Shown here: positions 37,860-47,656 of the stretch, piece by piece
Numbering within the stretch: the stretch's first letter is position 1
How the letters are laid out: each line of letters begins with the position of its first letter
Assembly (NCBI GenBank): GCA_963631545.1
Contig: CAVGRN010000003.1
Coordinates: 17,835-81,834 of the forward strand
Direction: 5' to 3'
Length of the DNA: 64,000 nt
From: UBA1181 sp963631545
GTDB taxonomy: Bacteria; Bacteroidota; Bacteroidia; Bacteroidales; Paludibacteraceae
Translations under genes and position numbers: made by a program
Notes under the pieces: generated by a model
What the model was told of the DNA's origin: nothing
Databases searched by the model: none
What the model saw: only the letters and a program-made list of their open reading frames with translations

Positions 37860-39188
37860 ATGGGAGCTAAGAAAAATTTCGTTTTGGATACAAATGTCAT
37901 CCTTCACGACTACAAATGCATCTACAATTTCCAGGAAAACGACATTTACATTCCGATTGTAGTGTTGGAGGAACTGGACAAGTTCAAGAAAGGAAACGAG
38001 CAAATCAACTTCAACGCCCGCGAGTTTGTCCGAGAACTCGACACTTTGGCTGTTGGGAATGATTTCTTCAAGAACGGTGCGTCGTTGGGCAGCGACTTGG
38101 GTCGGCTGTTCATCGTAACGAACCCCGAATACCCTGAGATTCTCTCAAAGTCTTTCTCCGAAAAGACCCCAGACCACCGCATTATGGCAGTGGCACTCGT
38201 CAAGCAAAAGCAAGACCCCAAGACCCGCACCATCCTCGTAACCAAGGATGTCAACCTCCGTATGAAAGCCAAATCCATCGGCCTCGACGTGGAAGACTAC
38301 AATAACGACAAGGTGAAGAACGTCGACCTGTTCGATAAAGCGCAAGAAACCTACGAGGATGTCGACCCCGACTTGGTGGACCGCATCTACGCTGAGTCGT
38401 ACGGCGTGCCGTTTGCCGACTGCAAGTTGCCAGACACCATTGCGCCTAACGACTGTTTCATCCTCAAAAGTTGCCGCTCGTCCGTCATGGCGAAGTATGA
38501 CGCAGCCGCCGGCACGGTAAAGAAGGTGAAGAAAGAAAAAGCATTCGGCATCGAGGGGAGAAACGCCGAGCAGAGTTTTGCCTTAGATGCGCTGCTCAAC
38601 GACGATGTGAAATTGGTGGCAGTAACGGGTCGCGCCGGAACGGGAAAAACCCTGTTAGCACTGGCTGCCGCTTTGCAGCAGAACGAAACCTACAAGCAGA
38701 TTCTGTTGGCAAGACCTATCGTGGCAATGTCTAACAAAGACTTGGGATTCCTGCCAGGCGACGAGAAACAGAAAGTGGCTCCATATATGCAGCCGTTGTT
38801 CGACAATCTGAACGTCATTAAGCACCAGTTCGCACCAAGCAGTCGCGAGTTGAAGTTGTTAGACGACATGCAGAAGAACGAGCAGTTGGTGATTGAGGCA
38901 CTCGCCTTCATCCGTGGACGAAGTTTGAGCAGCACCTACCTGATTGTCGACGAGGCGCAGAACCTCACCCCACACGAAGTGAAAACCATCATCACGCGCG
39001 CCGGCGAGGGTTGCAAAATCGTCTTCACGGGAGATGTGCAGCAGATTGATACGCCTTACCTCGACATCCAGTCGAACGGTCTTGTCTATATGATCGACAA
39101 GATGCGCGGGCAGAGCCTCTTCGCCCATGTGAACCTGATAAAGGGTGAACGAAGCAAACTCTCGGAGTTGGCAAGCGTCTTGCTGTAG
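37860..39188 (+). CDS. PhoH2-type protein: PIN domain plus PhoH ATPase
   Basis: A 442-residue protein. The N-terminal PIN nuclease domain starts FVLDTNVILHD, with acidic residues later in VVLEELDKFKKG and DHRIMAVAL. The C-terminal PhoH helicase-like ATPase has Walker A GRAGTGKT and Walker B YLIVDEAQNLTP, then FTGDVQQIDTPYLD. Proteins of this architecture (PhoH2) act as sequence-dependent RNA helicase-ribonucleases in actinobacteria; activity here is inferred. The ATG at 37860 is preceded by AAAAGGA at a good spacing, so it is preferred over the TTG two codons upstream. A terminator follows. Confidence 0.93.
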   Translation: MGAKKNFVLDTNVILHDYKCIYNFQENDIYIPIVVLEELDKFKKGNEQINFNAREFVRELDTLAVGNDFFKNGASLGSDLGRLFIVTNPEYPEILSKSFSEKTPDHRIMAVALVKQKQDPKTRTILVTKDVNLRMKAKSIGLDVEDYNNDKVKNVDLFDKAQETYEDVDPDLVDRIYAESYGVPFADCKLPDTIAPNDCFILKSCRSSVMAKYDAAAGTVKKVKKEKAFGIEGRNAEQSFALDALLNDDVKLVAVTGRAGTGKTLLALAAALQQNETYKQILLARPIVAMSNKDLGFLPGDEKQKVAPYMQPLFDNLNVIKHQFAPSSRELKLLDDMQKNEQLVIEALAFIRGRSLSSTYLIVDEAQNLTPHEVKTIITRAGEGCKIVFTGDVQQIDTPYLDIQSNGLVYMIDKMRGQSLFAHVNLIKGERSKLSELASVLL

Positions 39189-39229
39189 GATTTTCGGTAA
39201 GAACTGACGGCAACGCCCATACAAACCCA

Positions 39230-39268
39230 AAGGCTGAGTTTCAGGAATGGAACTCAGCCTTTTTTTTT
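39230..39268 (+). terminator. Terminator of the PhoH2 gene
   Basis: AGGCTGAGTT and AACTCAGCCT form a perfect 10-bp stem with a 10-base loop and nine T, 42 bases after the stop codon. Confidence 0.92.
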
Positions 39269-39302
39269 CCTCTAAAAAGCCGCAGCAGCACCGCGTCTTA
39301 AC

Positions 39303-39333
39303 AAAAAAAGCCCACCGACTAATCAGTGAGCTT
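39303..39333 (-). terminator. Terminator of tRNA-Ser
   Basis: On the minus strand AAGCTCAC pairs with GTGGGCTT (one G-U) and is followed by seven T, right after the tRNA-Ser 3' end. Confidence 0.75.
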
Positions 39334-39335
39334 TG

Positions 39336-39422
39336 CGGAAAGACAGGGATTCGAACCCTGGGAACAGTTACCCGTTCACCGCATTTCGAGTGCGGCCCGA
39401 TCGACCACTCCGGCATCTTTCC
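39336..39422 (-). tRNA. tRNA-Ser (anticodon CGA)
   Basis: An 87-base type II tRNA: acceptor GGAAAGA/TCTTTCC, anticodon stem-loop CCGCACTCGAAATGCGG with anticodon CGA, a long variable arm (GGTAACTGTTCC), and T-arm CAGGGTTCGAATCCCTG. The discriminator is G, as in serine tRNAs. Confidence 0.95.
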
Positions 39423-39527
39423 TAAAGAACCTCCTCTACGAGAGATTCCCACAAGAATTCTTTCCGACCGCAAATTTATCCCTTTTATTTGAAAGGGAAT
39501 AAAAACTCAGCAGGAAAATTTTCCCAA

Positions 39528-42059
39528 TCACGCGTCTTTTCTTCTTTTTACTTCATACACAACCGTTGCAACGAGGGTAAGGAAGAATACTGCAAAACAG
39601 AAAAGCGCAAGTCGTTCGCCATTCGAAGCACTGTCAGGGGCGAATTCAAGACGTATGCGGTGTTCGCCAGCCTTGAGGTTGATCGCACGCAACATATAGT
39701 TGACACGGAAAATCGGTGTTTCAACATCATCCACGTATGCCGTCCAACCATAAGGGTAATAAATCTCGGAGAAGACCGCCGTCTTATCTGTCGACAAATG
39801 AGCGGTGTAATCAATGTAGCGAGGTGTGTACTTCGTCAGTTCAATCGTGGCTGTGCTATCTGGCACAGTTACCTCATTGGTCGCATACTCCGCAAAAGAT
39901 TTGTCCAACACGGCCACTTTGCGGAGGTTGATGGTGCGAAGCGCATCGCACTCCTCGTTGGCAGTCTGCACCACCTTCAGCGTGTCTACAAACCACGCAT
40001 TGCCCATAGCAAACGGATTTTCTATCGGGATGGCGTCCCCCGTTTGCAACGGCACAATGGCATACTTCATATTCAGCATATTCAGTACTGGGAAGATGCT
40101 GTCGCCGTTGACCTGCGCCGTAGTGAAAGCGTTGGAATGTGCAATGGCACGCAGCAGCGGACTCATTTCTGGGGCGATATGCTCGTCGATAAGATCCTGG
40201 TAACGACGCAGTTTCGCCGCACTGTAGCCGCCAATCGACTTCAAATAATAACTCGTCCGCGCCTCATTGAATGTGTTAGTAGAGAGGTTTAAGACACGGA
40301 AATGGGTGGTGTCTTGCAATAGTTCCTTCTCATACGGCAATTTCTCGAACGCCTTGTCGCGGTTACGCACAGAGCGGAACATTCCGTCATTACAGAAACG
40401 CTTGTCCACCGTCCACATATCACAGACAATCAAAACAGCAAGTCCCAAACCAAACCACATCGTGGCATTTGCAGATTGTTTTTCGTAAATATGGCGCATA
40501 TAGCTGAACGTCAGCACAGCCCCAAGTAACACGAAGACGAACGAACGCCACGCATCACTTCTAATCATATCCGTACGCTGATCCAATATCGCACTATAAA
40601 CCTTGTCAGGAATATTTGCCTTCCAAGCCTCATCATAGGTTGAGGTTACATCAAATGCGCCACTGAAAACTGCCACAATCAAGCAGATACCTGCCGTGAT
40701 GCCAGCCGAAACAAAGATGTTCTTCTTCAAAAGCACATAGTCGATTTTCTTTTCGGAAATCTCCTTTAAAGCCAAGAACGCCAACAGCGGAATCGCGATT
40801 TCAGCCACAATCAAAATACTCTCAACGGCTCGGAATTTATTGTAAGCCGGGAAGTATTTGAAGAAAAACTCCGTGAGCCACATAAAATGATGTCCCCAAG
40901 CCAACAAAACGGAGAAAACCGTGGCAGCGACCAGTGCCCATTTATAAGGGCCCTTCACGACAAGCAAGGCGAGGACAAACAGGAAGAACACGACAGCCCC
41001 CACATAAACCGGACCCGAGGTGAAAGCCTTCTCGCCACGATAGGTCGGCGCATTTTGGCAGAACTGCTTTGCTGCGCTTTTCTGCCAGCCAAGTTTCGTC
41101 ATTTGCTTGTACAAAACCGATTTCTCGCCCACATCATAGCCACTGGCAGCCCCCTCGAAATTCGGGATGAGCAGCGTCAAGGTTTCGTCAATGCCATAGC
41201 TCCAAGCAGTGGCATAATCGAGGTCAAGGCCAGAGGTTTTGTTCTCGCCGTCGGCAGCCTTTTTAAGGTCGGAATGTCCGCCACGCATTGTCTGCTCCGC
41301 ATACTCAATGTTGGTGAAGAGGTTGGAGCTACCCATACCCAATCCCACAACGAATGAAACGCCAAACACCGCAGTCGCGATGCCCAAGTGCTTCCACGTT
41401 TTATTCTTCCACGCATTGTAAAGTTCCGCGAAGAAAAGCATCCCGATGAGCATACAGATATAGTACGACATCTGCGGATGGCGATAAAAGCCAATGTAGG
41501 TGAAGAGCATAACAAGCACTGCGCCCCACCCATATTTTTTCCGGAATATCAGTAGGAACCCGACTAATACGAGCATCATCCAAGTAATGGAATAGCACTT
41601 CCCGTGATGTTGCGCCGCAATAACAATGAAGAAATAACTCGACAGCGAGATGGCAAATGAGCCTGCCACACTAATCCATTTATCTATTTTAAAGGCTCGC
41701 AACAAGATGAAAAAAGAAATCAGATAGAAGAGAAACAGCACCGCCGTGTTTCTTAGCCCCATCGTGGCGATTCTGTTCAACGGATAGAGTATTTTACCCA
41801 CAGTCAAACTTGTCGATCCGCCACCGCCAATCTGGTAGTTTGGCATTCCCGAAAACATCGAGCCAGTCCAGTAAGAATAGTCGTCCGTATTTTTGTGATA
41901 GTCAACACTCTCCATAGCCGCCGCTATGCCATTGACGTTATCGCCAGCGTACACCACTTCGCCACGCAAGGCAGGTGTGAAATAAATGGCTGCGGCAAAA
42001 GCGAAGATCGCCACAATCGCCACATACGGCAAGATTTTTTTGAAATCTAATTGATTCAT
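39528..42059 (-). CDS. YfhO-like multi-spanning membrane protein
   Basis: An 843-residue protein with about a dozen membrane helices in the first 560 residues (for example YVAIVAIFAFAAAIYFTPAL and AVLFLFYLISFFILLRAF), and a soluble C-terminal domain that ends in a final helix and basic tail (VYEVKRRKDA). Early motifs V-Y-A-G-D-N-V-N-G and W-x-x-x-M-F-S-G-M-P are typical of the Bacteroidota branch of YfhO-like (GT-C-fold) proteins. A glycosyl-transfer role has been shown for YfhO in lipoteichoic acid decoration; whether that applies here is unknown. A lipoprotein gene lies 20 bases upstream. Confidence 0.82.
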   Translation of the reverse strand: MNQLDFKKILPYVAIVAIFAFAAAIYFTPALRGEVVYAGDNVNGIAAAMESVDYHKNTDDYSYWTGSMFSGMPNYQIGGGGSTSLTVGKILYPLNRIATMGLRNTAVLFLFYLISFFILLRAFKIDKWISVAGSFAISLSSYFFIVIAAQHHGKCYSITWMMLVLVGFLLIFRKKYGWGAVLVMLFTYIGFYRHPQMSYYICMLIGMLFFAELYNAWKNKTWKHLGIATAVFGVSFVVGLGMGSSNLFTNIEYAEQTMRGGHSDLKKAADGENKTSGLDLDYATAWSYGIDETLTLLIPNFEGAASGYDVGEKSVLYKQMTKLGWQKSAAKQFCQNAPTYRGEKAFTSGPVYVGAVVFFLFVLALLVVKGPYKWALVAATVFSVLLAWGHHFMWLTEFFFKYFPAYNKFRAVESILIVAEIAIPLLAFLALKEISEKKIDYVLLKKNIFVSAGITAGICLIVAVFSGAFDVTSTYDEAWKANIPDKVYSAILDQRTDMIRSDAWRSFVFVLLGAVLTFSYMRHIYEKQSANATMWFGLGLAVLIVCDMWTVDKRFCNDGMFRSVRNRDKAFEKLPYEKELLQDTTHFRVLNLSTNTFNEARTSYYLKSIGGYSAAKLRRYQDLIDEHIAPEMSPLLRAIAHSNAFTTAQVNGDSIFPVLNMLNMKYAIVPLQTGDAIPIENPFAMGNAWFVDTLKVVQTANEECDALRTINLRKVAVLDKSFAEYATNEVTVPDSTATIELTKYTPRYIDYTAHLSTDKTAVFSEIYYPYGWTAYVDDVETPIFRVNYMLRAINLKAGEHRIRLEFAPDSASNGERLALFCFAVFFLTLVATVVYEVKRRKDA

Positions 42060-42079
42060 TATAAACGGTTTATTGTTTT

Positions 42080-42676
42080 TTACTCCTGATATTCCGCCGT
42101 CAGACCGATGGCAGGCACATAAATTGTTTTAACGACGCCGTTGGTATCGACATACGCCGTGTCGTTCACCACGCCGCTATTGGCATCGAAGCCTCTCAGC
42201 ACAAGCAAGGTATCAAGCGGCATATCCCAACGGTTGTAAATTCGGTTCGGAATGTTTATGGCAACTATTTCCTCTAACGGGCGCAGTTCCACGCCCTTGG
42301 CAGGAGTCGTGCCGAGCGAATCGGTGCGAAGCCACAGTCCAAGACACGTCTTCAACCCGTGGGTGAACGCCGGCTGCGAGTTCCAAAACGCGACGACCTC
42401 CTTGCGAGTGGTGTCCTCGCGCAAGGTGCCGAGCACCACCTTAATGATGTTGCCCACCACCAAGTCTCCCTTGGTTTCTATGGTTGGCGACATCCAATAC
42501 TCATACGAAAAGCCTGTGCCGAACTGCAAAACCTCGAGCAGACTGACCGAGCTGTTGCCACCCACGCGCACTTCGGAGGTATCGAGGGCGACATACCTAT
42601 CCTCCACCGCCGAACCTCCGCACGATGCCACGCACAACGCCCCGACCACTGCCACGAAAAATATAAGTTTCTTCAT
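42080..42676 (-). CDS. Putative lipoprotein, possibly FKBP-like
   Basis: A 198-residue protein starting MKKLIFFVAVVGALCVASC with lipobox V-A-S-C. The body has segments such as GDLVVGNIIKVVLGTL and VAINIPNRIYNRWDMPLDTLLVLRGFDA. The second half faintly resembles FKBP-type isomerase folds of Bacteroidota lipoproteins, but I cannot confirm this. It is upstream of, and likely co-transcribed with, the YfhO-like gene. Confidence 0.6.
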   Translation of the reverse strand: MKKLIFFVAVVGALCVASCGGSAVEDRYVALDTSEVRVGGNSSVSLLEVLQFGTGFSYEYWMSPTIETKGDLVVGNIIKVVLGTLREDTTRKEVVAFWNSQPAFTHGLKTCLGLWLRTDSLGTTPAKGVELRPLEEIVAINIPNRIYNRWDMPLDTLLVLRGFDANSGVVNDTAYVDTNGVVKTIYVPAIGLTAEYQE

Positions 42677-42735
42677 TTTCCCGAAAAAAAGTTGCACAAA
42701 GATAGTTTTTTTCCGCTGAATGGAAACGGCAAGAC

Positions 42736-42768
42736 GAAAAAAGAGCCGAAGACGACATCTCCGGCTCT
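42736..42768 (-). terminator. Terminator of the acyl-CoA ligase gene
   Basis: AGAGCCG and CGGCTCT arms followed on the minus strand by six T, about 29 bases after the ligase stop codon. Confidence 0.78.
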
Positions 42769-42796
42769 AATCTAATTCCTAAAATAAGCGGTTGGA

Positions 42797-44452
42797 TCAA
42801 CTTTCGTAGAGATAACGCTTGATGTTGCGCTTTGGCGTTTTTTCAAACTCCTTCGGATAAAGGACGATTTCAGACACCTGCTCATAGTTTGCCACAATGC
42901 TGTTAAACTTCTTGCGGTTCTCCTCCATAATGTTGTTGAGGTCTTCCTTTTGAATGTTGATCTCGTCCATCGCGCGGAAATCCGGATAGACCAACGCCAC
43001 CAGCTTGCCGCACCGCTCCACAATGAGGCACTCCGACACGAACGGCAAGTTCGACATTTTAGCTTCCAACGCCTCGGGGTAGATATTCTGCCCAGAAGCA
43101 CCGAGAATCATACTCTTGCACCGTCCCTTAATAAAAAGGAAACCGTCTTTCAAAACGCCAATGTCGCCCGTATGAAACCAACCATCTTCATCGAACACCG
43201 CCTGCGTGGCAGACTCGTTCTTAAAGTAGCACGGCATCACGTTCTGCCCCTTCACAAGTATCTCGCCTGCCACGTTCACCTCGTCCTCCGAGTCGATTTT
43301 CACATCCATATTAGGCAATGGTCTGCCGACAGACTGTGCGGCAAAATCCTTATAGCCAGAGAAACTGATGAGTGGCGAACACTCCGTCATTCCGTAACCG
43401 GCTGCCAGCGGGAAGCCCAACCTCAGCATTGCCTCCTCAATGTCAGCGTTCATCGGTGCGCCGCCCGTAATCACTTGCGAGAATTTTCCACCGAAAGCAC
43501 TCTTCAGTTTTTCCAAAATCTGCGGATAGATGTTAGACTGCATCAGACTTTCGCTCATCCCTGCGTGTTTCTTCAAAACCGGCTCGGCAATTTGCCGGTA
43601 AATCTTCTCCACCACCAATGGGACGGAGAAAATAACATCGGGCTTCACGTCTTCGAACGCCTTCAAGATGATTTGCGGAGCAGGCACTTTGTTGAGAAAT
43701 GTGATGTGCCCACCATTGGTGATTTGCGAGAGGAAATCGAGCGTACAACCATACGTGTGCGCTAATGGGAGGAAATTCAAAATCCGGTTTCCCTTAGGAG
43801 CGAGTCCCATCTCCACAACATACGCCACATTTCCGCGGATGTTACCGAATGACTGAACCACCCCTTTACTGAACCCCGTGGTGCCAGACGTGTAGTTGAT
43901 AGCAAACGGGTCGCTGTCCGTCCGTTTCGCATAGCGGATCTCCTCCTTCGGGATGCCGTTCGGATAGGTGGCAGCAAAATGGTCGCGCAACTCCTGCATC
44001 TTATGCGGAATGGCTTTCTGCACGTTCTTATGCACACAATACTTCTCGGTGTAGCAATAGATGCATTTCACCTTGGGGATGTTATCTTCCGAAATCAGTT
44101 CTTTCAGGTTGTCACTGATAAATAGCAACTTAGACTCCGAATGGTTGACGATGTGATGGATGTCGTCCGTCGGGAAATTTTGTAAGATAGGCACGATGAC
44201 CGCCCCATAGGTTACCGCAGACAAGAAGACAATTGCCCACTCTGGCGTGTTTTTCCCCACCAAGGCAATTTTATCATTCTCGGTGATGCCAAGCTCGCGA
44301 TACAAATAGTGCATCTCTGCGATGGCTTTCGCCATTTCCGAATAAGTGTAAGTTTCGCCCGTGGCATAGTTGGTGAGGGCGGGAGCGTCCCAATTCTCCA
44401 AGATCGCTTTTTGGAGCAATTCGTTGAATCCCTCCGACTGATAATACTTCAT
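42797..44452 (-). CDS. AMP-forming acyl-CoA synthetase (long-chain type)
   Basis: A 551-residue adenylating enzyme that should activate a fatty acid to acyl-AMP and then acyl-CoA. The AMP-binding P-loop is INYTSGTTGFSKG; the adenine site is in AAGYGMTECSPL, followed by GWFHTGDIG and the hinge KGRCKSMI; the C-terminal catalytic lysine is in TPKRNIKRYL. Length and motifs fit the FadD group. Chain length is not readable from sequence. It is monocistronic, with a terminator downstream and tmRNA upstream. Confidence 0.92.
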   Translation of the reverse strand: MKYYQSEGFNELLQKAILENWDAPALTNYATGETYTYSEMAKAIAEMHYLYRELGITENDKIALVGKNTPEWAIVFLSAVTYGAVIVPILQNFPTDDIHHIVNHSESKLLFISDNLKELISEDNIPKVKCIYCYTEKYCVHKNVQKAIPHKMQELRDHFAATYPNGIPKEEIRYAKRTDSDPFAINYTSGTTGFSKGVVQSFGNIRGNVAYVVEMGLAPKGNRILNFLPLAHTYGCTLDFLSQITNGGHITFLNKVPAPQIILKAFEDVKPDVIFSVPLVVEKIYRQIAEPVLKKHAGMSESLMQSNIYPQILEKLKSAFGGKFSQVITGGAPMNADIEEAMLRLGFPLAAGYGMTECSPLISFSGYKDFAAQSVGRPLPNMDVKIDSEDEVNVAGEILVKGQNVMPCYFKNESATQAVFDEDGWFHTGDIGVLKDGFLFIKGRCKSMILGASGQNIYPEALEAKMSNLPFVSECLIVERCGKLVALVYPDFRAMDEINIQKEDLNNIMEENRKKFNSIVANYEQVSEIVLYPKEFEKTPKRNIKRYLYES

Positions 44453-44659
44453 TTTTCAGATTTTTCTTTTACAAAACGGTATCCAAGCAAGCAATAGCCA
44501 CACAATAGATAGTCCGTAGGGCATAGGTTAAAAAATTATTACTTCCACGAAGATTTCTTCTTCTGTGTGCGAAGGTAGGACTTATTCTCGGCTATTTCAA
44601 ATTTTTCGGGGACAAATTGCGCATAAGGGCGCGTTTTGTGCAATCGTTTCATCGGACAC

Positions 44660-44690
44660 AAAAAAGCCGGCGGATAAAATCTGCCGGCTT
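44660..44690 (-). terminator. Terminator of tmRNA
   Basis: AAGCCGGC and GCCGGCTT arms (stem extended with one mismatch) followed on the minus strand by a T run, starting five bases past the tmRNA 3' end. Confidence 0.85.
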
Positions 44691-44695
44691 AAACG

Positions 44696-45093
44696 TGGAG
44701 ATGCAGAGAGTCGAACTCTGGTCCAAACGAGGAAATCATAAGCTTTCTACATGCTTATTCTTGACTTGGGTTTTCGTGCGACGGCAAGACCAAGACCACC
44801 AACCGTTGCCTTATCCTCTAAAGTTTCATCTGGGCGACGAGGCGCGCCCAAACTATTCCCGATTTATCTGCTCCTCCTGATCCGACCGCCTCGGGACGTT
44901 AGCATCGGGGAGAAGTCTTGTCCAAACACCCGTGTCTGGATTAAGCCATTAACCTACTGTTATTCGGTTAGGCAGCAAGAGCGTAGTTATTCTCGCCAGT
45001 TAAATTTTTGGTCTCCAAAGATTAAAGTGCTAGCCACCAGCGCACTGCATGCTTACTTACCACTTCTGCCCGCTGTCAAATCCAGTCATCCCC
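44696..45093 (-). ncRNA. ssrA: Transfer-messenger RNA
   Basis: About 398 bases. The 5' end GGGGATGACTGGATTTGACAG and the 3' end with T-arm GAGTTCGACTCTC and CATCTCCA pair as an alanine-tRNA-like acceptor (GGGGATG with CATCTCC). The tag frame ends GENNYALAA followed by TAA (stop at 44968-44970, tag codons 44971-44997 on the minus strand). It rescues stalled ribosomes together with SmpB. The ends are set from acceptor pairing and could be off by one or two bases. Confidence 0.95.
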
Positions 45094-45256
45094 ATTTGGA
45101 TTACCAAACTTGAATGCCGACGCTCATCACTCACTCTCAACCGCCGCAATGTCGACACAAGCCGAAGTAACGCCACAAAAATAGAAAACAAATTGGGAAT
45201 GACAAAATCCAAAGCGGAAATGTCACTCCCAAAATCTTAAAGAAACTTAAACCAAA

Positions 45257-46792
45257 CTACTTCGCGTAACTTACGGCTCTCGTTTCGCGTATCACAGTGA
45301 TTTTCACCTGTCCAGGGTAAGTCATCTCATCCTGAATCTTCTTGGCAATCTCGTATGACAATGTTTCAATTTCCTTATCATCCACCTTGTCAGCCCCCAC
45401 AATCACGCGAAGCTCGCGACCCGCCTGGATAGCGTAAGTCTTCACCACACCAGGGTATGAGAGTGCCATCTTCTCCAAATCGTTCAGACGTTTGATGTAA
45501 GCCTCAACGATTTCTCGGCGGGCACCTGGACGCGCACCCGAGATGGCATCGCAAGCTTGAACGATTGGCGAGAGCAAACTGTCCATTTCGATTTCATCGT
45601 GGTGGGCACCGATGGCGTTGCAGATGTCTGGCTTCTCTTTATACTTCTCGGCCAACTTCATACCGAGGATGGCGTGTGGCAATTCCGGCTCGTCGTCTGG
45701 CACCTTACCAATATCGTGGAGCAATCCTGCACGTTTTGCCTTCTTAGGGTTCAAGCCCAACTCGGCAGCCATTATGGCGCAAAGGTTGGCGGTTTCGCGG
45801 GCGTGCTGCAACAGGTTCTGCCCGTAAGACGACCGGTATTTCATTTTTCCGATCAAGCGAATCAAATCCGGGTGCAAACCGTGGATTCCCAAATCAATGG
45901 TAGTACGTTTACCCGTTTCCACGATTTCGTCCTCAACCTGTTTCTTTACTTTCGCAACAACTTCCTCAATGCGGGCTGGGTGGATACGACCGTCGGTTAC
46001 CAACTGGTGGAGGGCCAAACGCGCGATTTCCCTACGAACCGGGTCAAATGCCGAAAGCACGATAGCCTCAGGGGTATCGTCGACGATAATCTCGACACCG
46101 GTTGCAGCCTCCAAAGCGCGGATGTTGCGGCCTTCTCGGCCGATGATTCTACCCTTAATCTCGTCTGAATCGATATTGAACACCGTAACAGAGTTTTCAA
46201 TGGCAGCCTCCGACGCCACGCGCTGAATGGTTTGCACCACGATGCGTTTTGCCTCTTTGTTGGCAGTCATCTTCGCCTCTTCCATAATTTCGCTCACATA
46301 CGACATTGCGTCGGTTTTCGCCTCTTCCTTGAGCGACTCGATGAGGTTTGCTTTAGCCTCCTGCGCCGAAAGTCCGGAAATGGTTTCCAAACGCTCGTTG
46401 GCCATTTTGTTGAGTTTATCCAACTCTTGTTTTCTCGCATTGAGTGCATCGGCTTGATTGGCGAGGCTCTCTTTCACATTCTCGTTTTCAGAGCGCGCAC
46501 GCTGCACTTCGGCCTGCTGCTGGTTGAGTTGCAGTTCGCGCTGTTTGAGCTTCGACTCTGCCGACTGCATTTTCGCATTTCGTTGGTTGCACTGGGCTTC
46601 GTACTCACTTTTCAGCGAAAGGTATTTTTCCTTTACTTCCAACATTTTATTATCTCTGAGCACTTTTGCCTCAGCCTCAGCCTCTTTGAGTATGTTCTCT
46701 TTGCGCGACTTCAGTATGGTGTTCATAACAACCCACACCACCAAGCCACCGACCAAAAAGGCTGCAACTCCAATTATTAGGGGAATAATCAT
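45257..46792 (-). CDS. rny: Ribonuclease Y
   Basis: A 511-residue membrane-anchored endoribonuclease that starts mRNA decay. The order is an N-terminal helix (MIIPLIIGVAAFLVGGLVVW), a long coiled coil (about 30-190), a KH domain with IKGRIIGREGRNIRALE, and an HD domain with HARETANLCAIM and GLLHDIGK. The ATG at 46792 gives the usual membrane start; the TTG ten codons upstream is an alternative. It lies downstream of zapA on the same strand. Confidence 0.96.
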   Translation of the reverse strand: MIIPLIIGVAAFLVGGLVVWVVMNTILKSRKENILKEAEAEAKVLRDNKMLEVKEKYLSLKSEYEAQCNQRNAKMQSAESKLKQRELQLNQQQAEVQRARSENENVKESLANQADALNARKQELDKLNKMANERLETISGLSAQEAKANLIESLKEEAKTDAMSYVSEIMEEAKMTANKEAKRIVVQTIQRVASEAAIENSVTVFNIDSDEIKGRIIGREGRNIRALEAATGVEIIVDDTPEAIVLSAFDPVRREIARLALHQLVTDGRIHPARIEEVVAKVKKQVEDEIVETGKRTTIDLGIHGLHPDLIRLIGKMKYRSSYGQNLLQHARETANLCAIMAAELGLNPKKAKRAGLLHDIGKVPDDEPELPHAILGMKLAEKYKEKPDICNAIGAHHDEIEMDSLLSPIVQACDAISGARPGARREIVEAYIKRLNDLEKMALSYPGVVKTYAIQAGRELRVIVGADKVDDKEIETLSYEIAKKIQDEMTYPGQVKITVIRETRAVSYAK

Positions 46793-46899
46793 AATAAGAA
46801 TATTTAAATATATGTAATTCAAAACCTTACGACCATCCCAAAAAGGGACGGAAGCGAACGGGTTTTCCCTACAAAAAAGAAAAAAACGGAAGAAAAACG

Positions 46900-47208
46900 C
46901 TACTCCAACGCCTGATCTATCTCCTTTTCAAGTGCCTCCAACCGGCTATTCAGTTGCTTATTAATCTCCAACTGCTTGAGAAGCCTGACTCCCAAATCGA
47001 GAGCCGTTAGTTTTAGATATGAATCGATCCCGAATGAGTTATACGAGGATGAAACCTCTTTTGTGAATTTATCGTAGACGAGCCCCACCAACTTGGCGGA
47101 ATCACGGAAATACGCTTCGTCGGCTCTTTTCACCGGAAGTTTGAAATCACCGTTCACCAATTTCACGGTGATCAAAAAAACATCCTTGTCGCCCGACATA
47201 TTACTCAT
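46900..47208 (-). CDS. zapA: Cell division protein ZapA
   Basis: A 102-residue protein with the ZapA pattern: a short N-terminal strand domain (VFLITVKLVNGDFKLPVKRADEAYFRDSAKLV; shown here only as the domain, about residues 9-45) and a C-terminal coiled coil ending LEALEKEIDQALE. It bundles FtsZ filaments at midcell. Its start overlaps the stop of the coiled-coil gene upstream by eight bases, so the two are translationally linked. RNase Y follows. Confidence 0.85.
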   Translation of the reverse strand: MSNMSGDKDVFLITVKLVNGDFKLPVKRADEAYFRDSAKLVGLVYDKFTKEVSSSYNSFGIDSYLKLTALDLGVRLLKQLEINKQLNSRLEALEKEIDQALE

Positions 47209-47497
47209 TCAATAATGAAATACATTTTTCAACCTCCCGCTCCAATTTCAGCATCCGATTGCGCATCTTCCTTGCTTCCTCCTCACTCACCTGGGTGGCT
47301 TTCACGCACTTCAGGTTTTCCAACTCCCTGCGACAATCGGCCAAACTCTCCTTCGTTTCCGAAAGTTGCTGCTCCAAGAGCGTAACGCGCTCGCTCAACT
47401 CCTCGTTCCGGGTTTTCAGTCCGTCGTAAACTGCCAACAGCCGACGCACCTTTCTCTCAACCCTGATATCCACACTTTCGTTTTCCGAAGTAGTCAT
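47201..47497 (-). CDS. Small coiled-coil protein, ZapA partner
   Basis: A 98-residue protein starting MTTSENESVDIRVERKVRR. Nearly all of it is predicted coiled coil (RNEELSERVTLLEQQL and RMLKLEREVEKCISLL). The frame extends 20 codons upstream, but those overlap the divergent promoter region and look hydrophobic and unrelated. It overlaps the zapA start, as is common for a division-related pair in Bacteroidota, and may act like ZapB. The function is inferred from context only. Confidence 0.7.
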   Translation of the reverse strand: MTTSENESVDIRVERKVRRLLAVYDGLKTRNEELSERVTLLEQQLSETKESLADCRRELENLKCVKATQVSEEEARKMRNRMLKLEREVEKCISLLNE

Positions 47498-47606
47498 TTT
47501 GCCAAAATTCTCCGCAAAAATAAGAAACCGACGCAAGAAAAACAAAAAAACGCACAAGAGATTAATGTTGGGAGATTCAAGACAATGCGCTTTTCCCTTT
47601 TTTTTC

Positions 47607-47614
47607 TAACTTTG
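47607..47614 (+). promoter_or_regulatory. -7 promoter box (TAACTTTG) for the ABC exporter pair
   Basis: TAACTTTG fits the Bacteroidota consensus TAnnTTTG exactly. A T-rich stretch (TTTTCCCTTTTTTTT) lies upstream where a -33 element would be. Transcription from here would start near 47620, past the ATG at 47585, which supports the TTG at 47657 as the start codon. Confidence 0.5.
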
Positions 47615-47656
47615 GGCGATTGCAGGCAAATACGCCGTGCGAACAGACGGATTCCC

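Noticed and set aside
46793..46899. 6S RNA next to zapA
   Set aside because: In enterobacteria 6S RNA adjoins zapA, but the gap here is only about 100 bases and shows no long rod-like pairing.
47366..47656. N-terminal extension of the first ABC subunit
   Set aside because: The 97 extra codons overlap the coiled-coil gene on the other strand and the promoter box at 47607-47614, and do not resemble the family.
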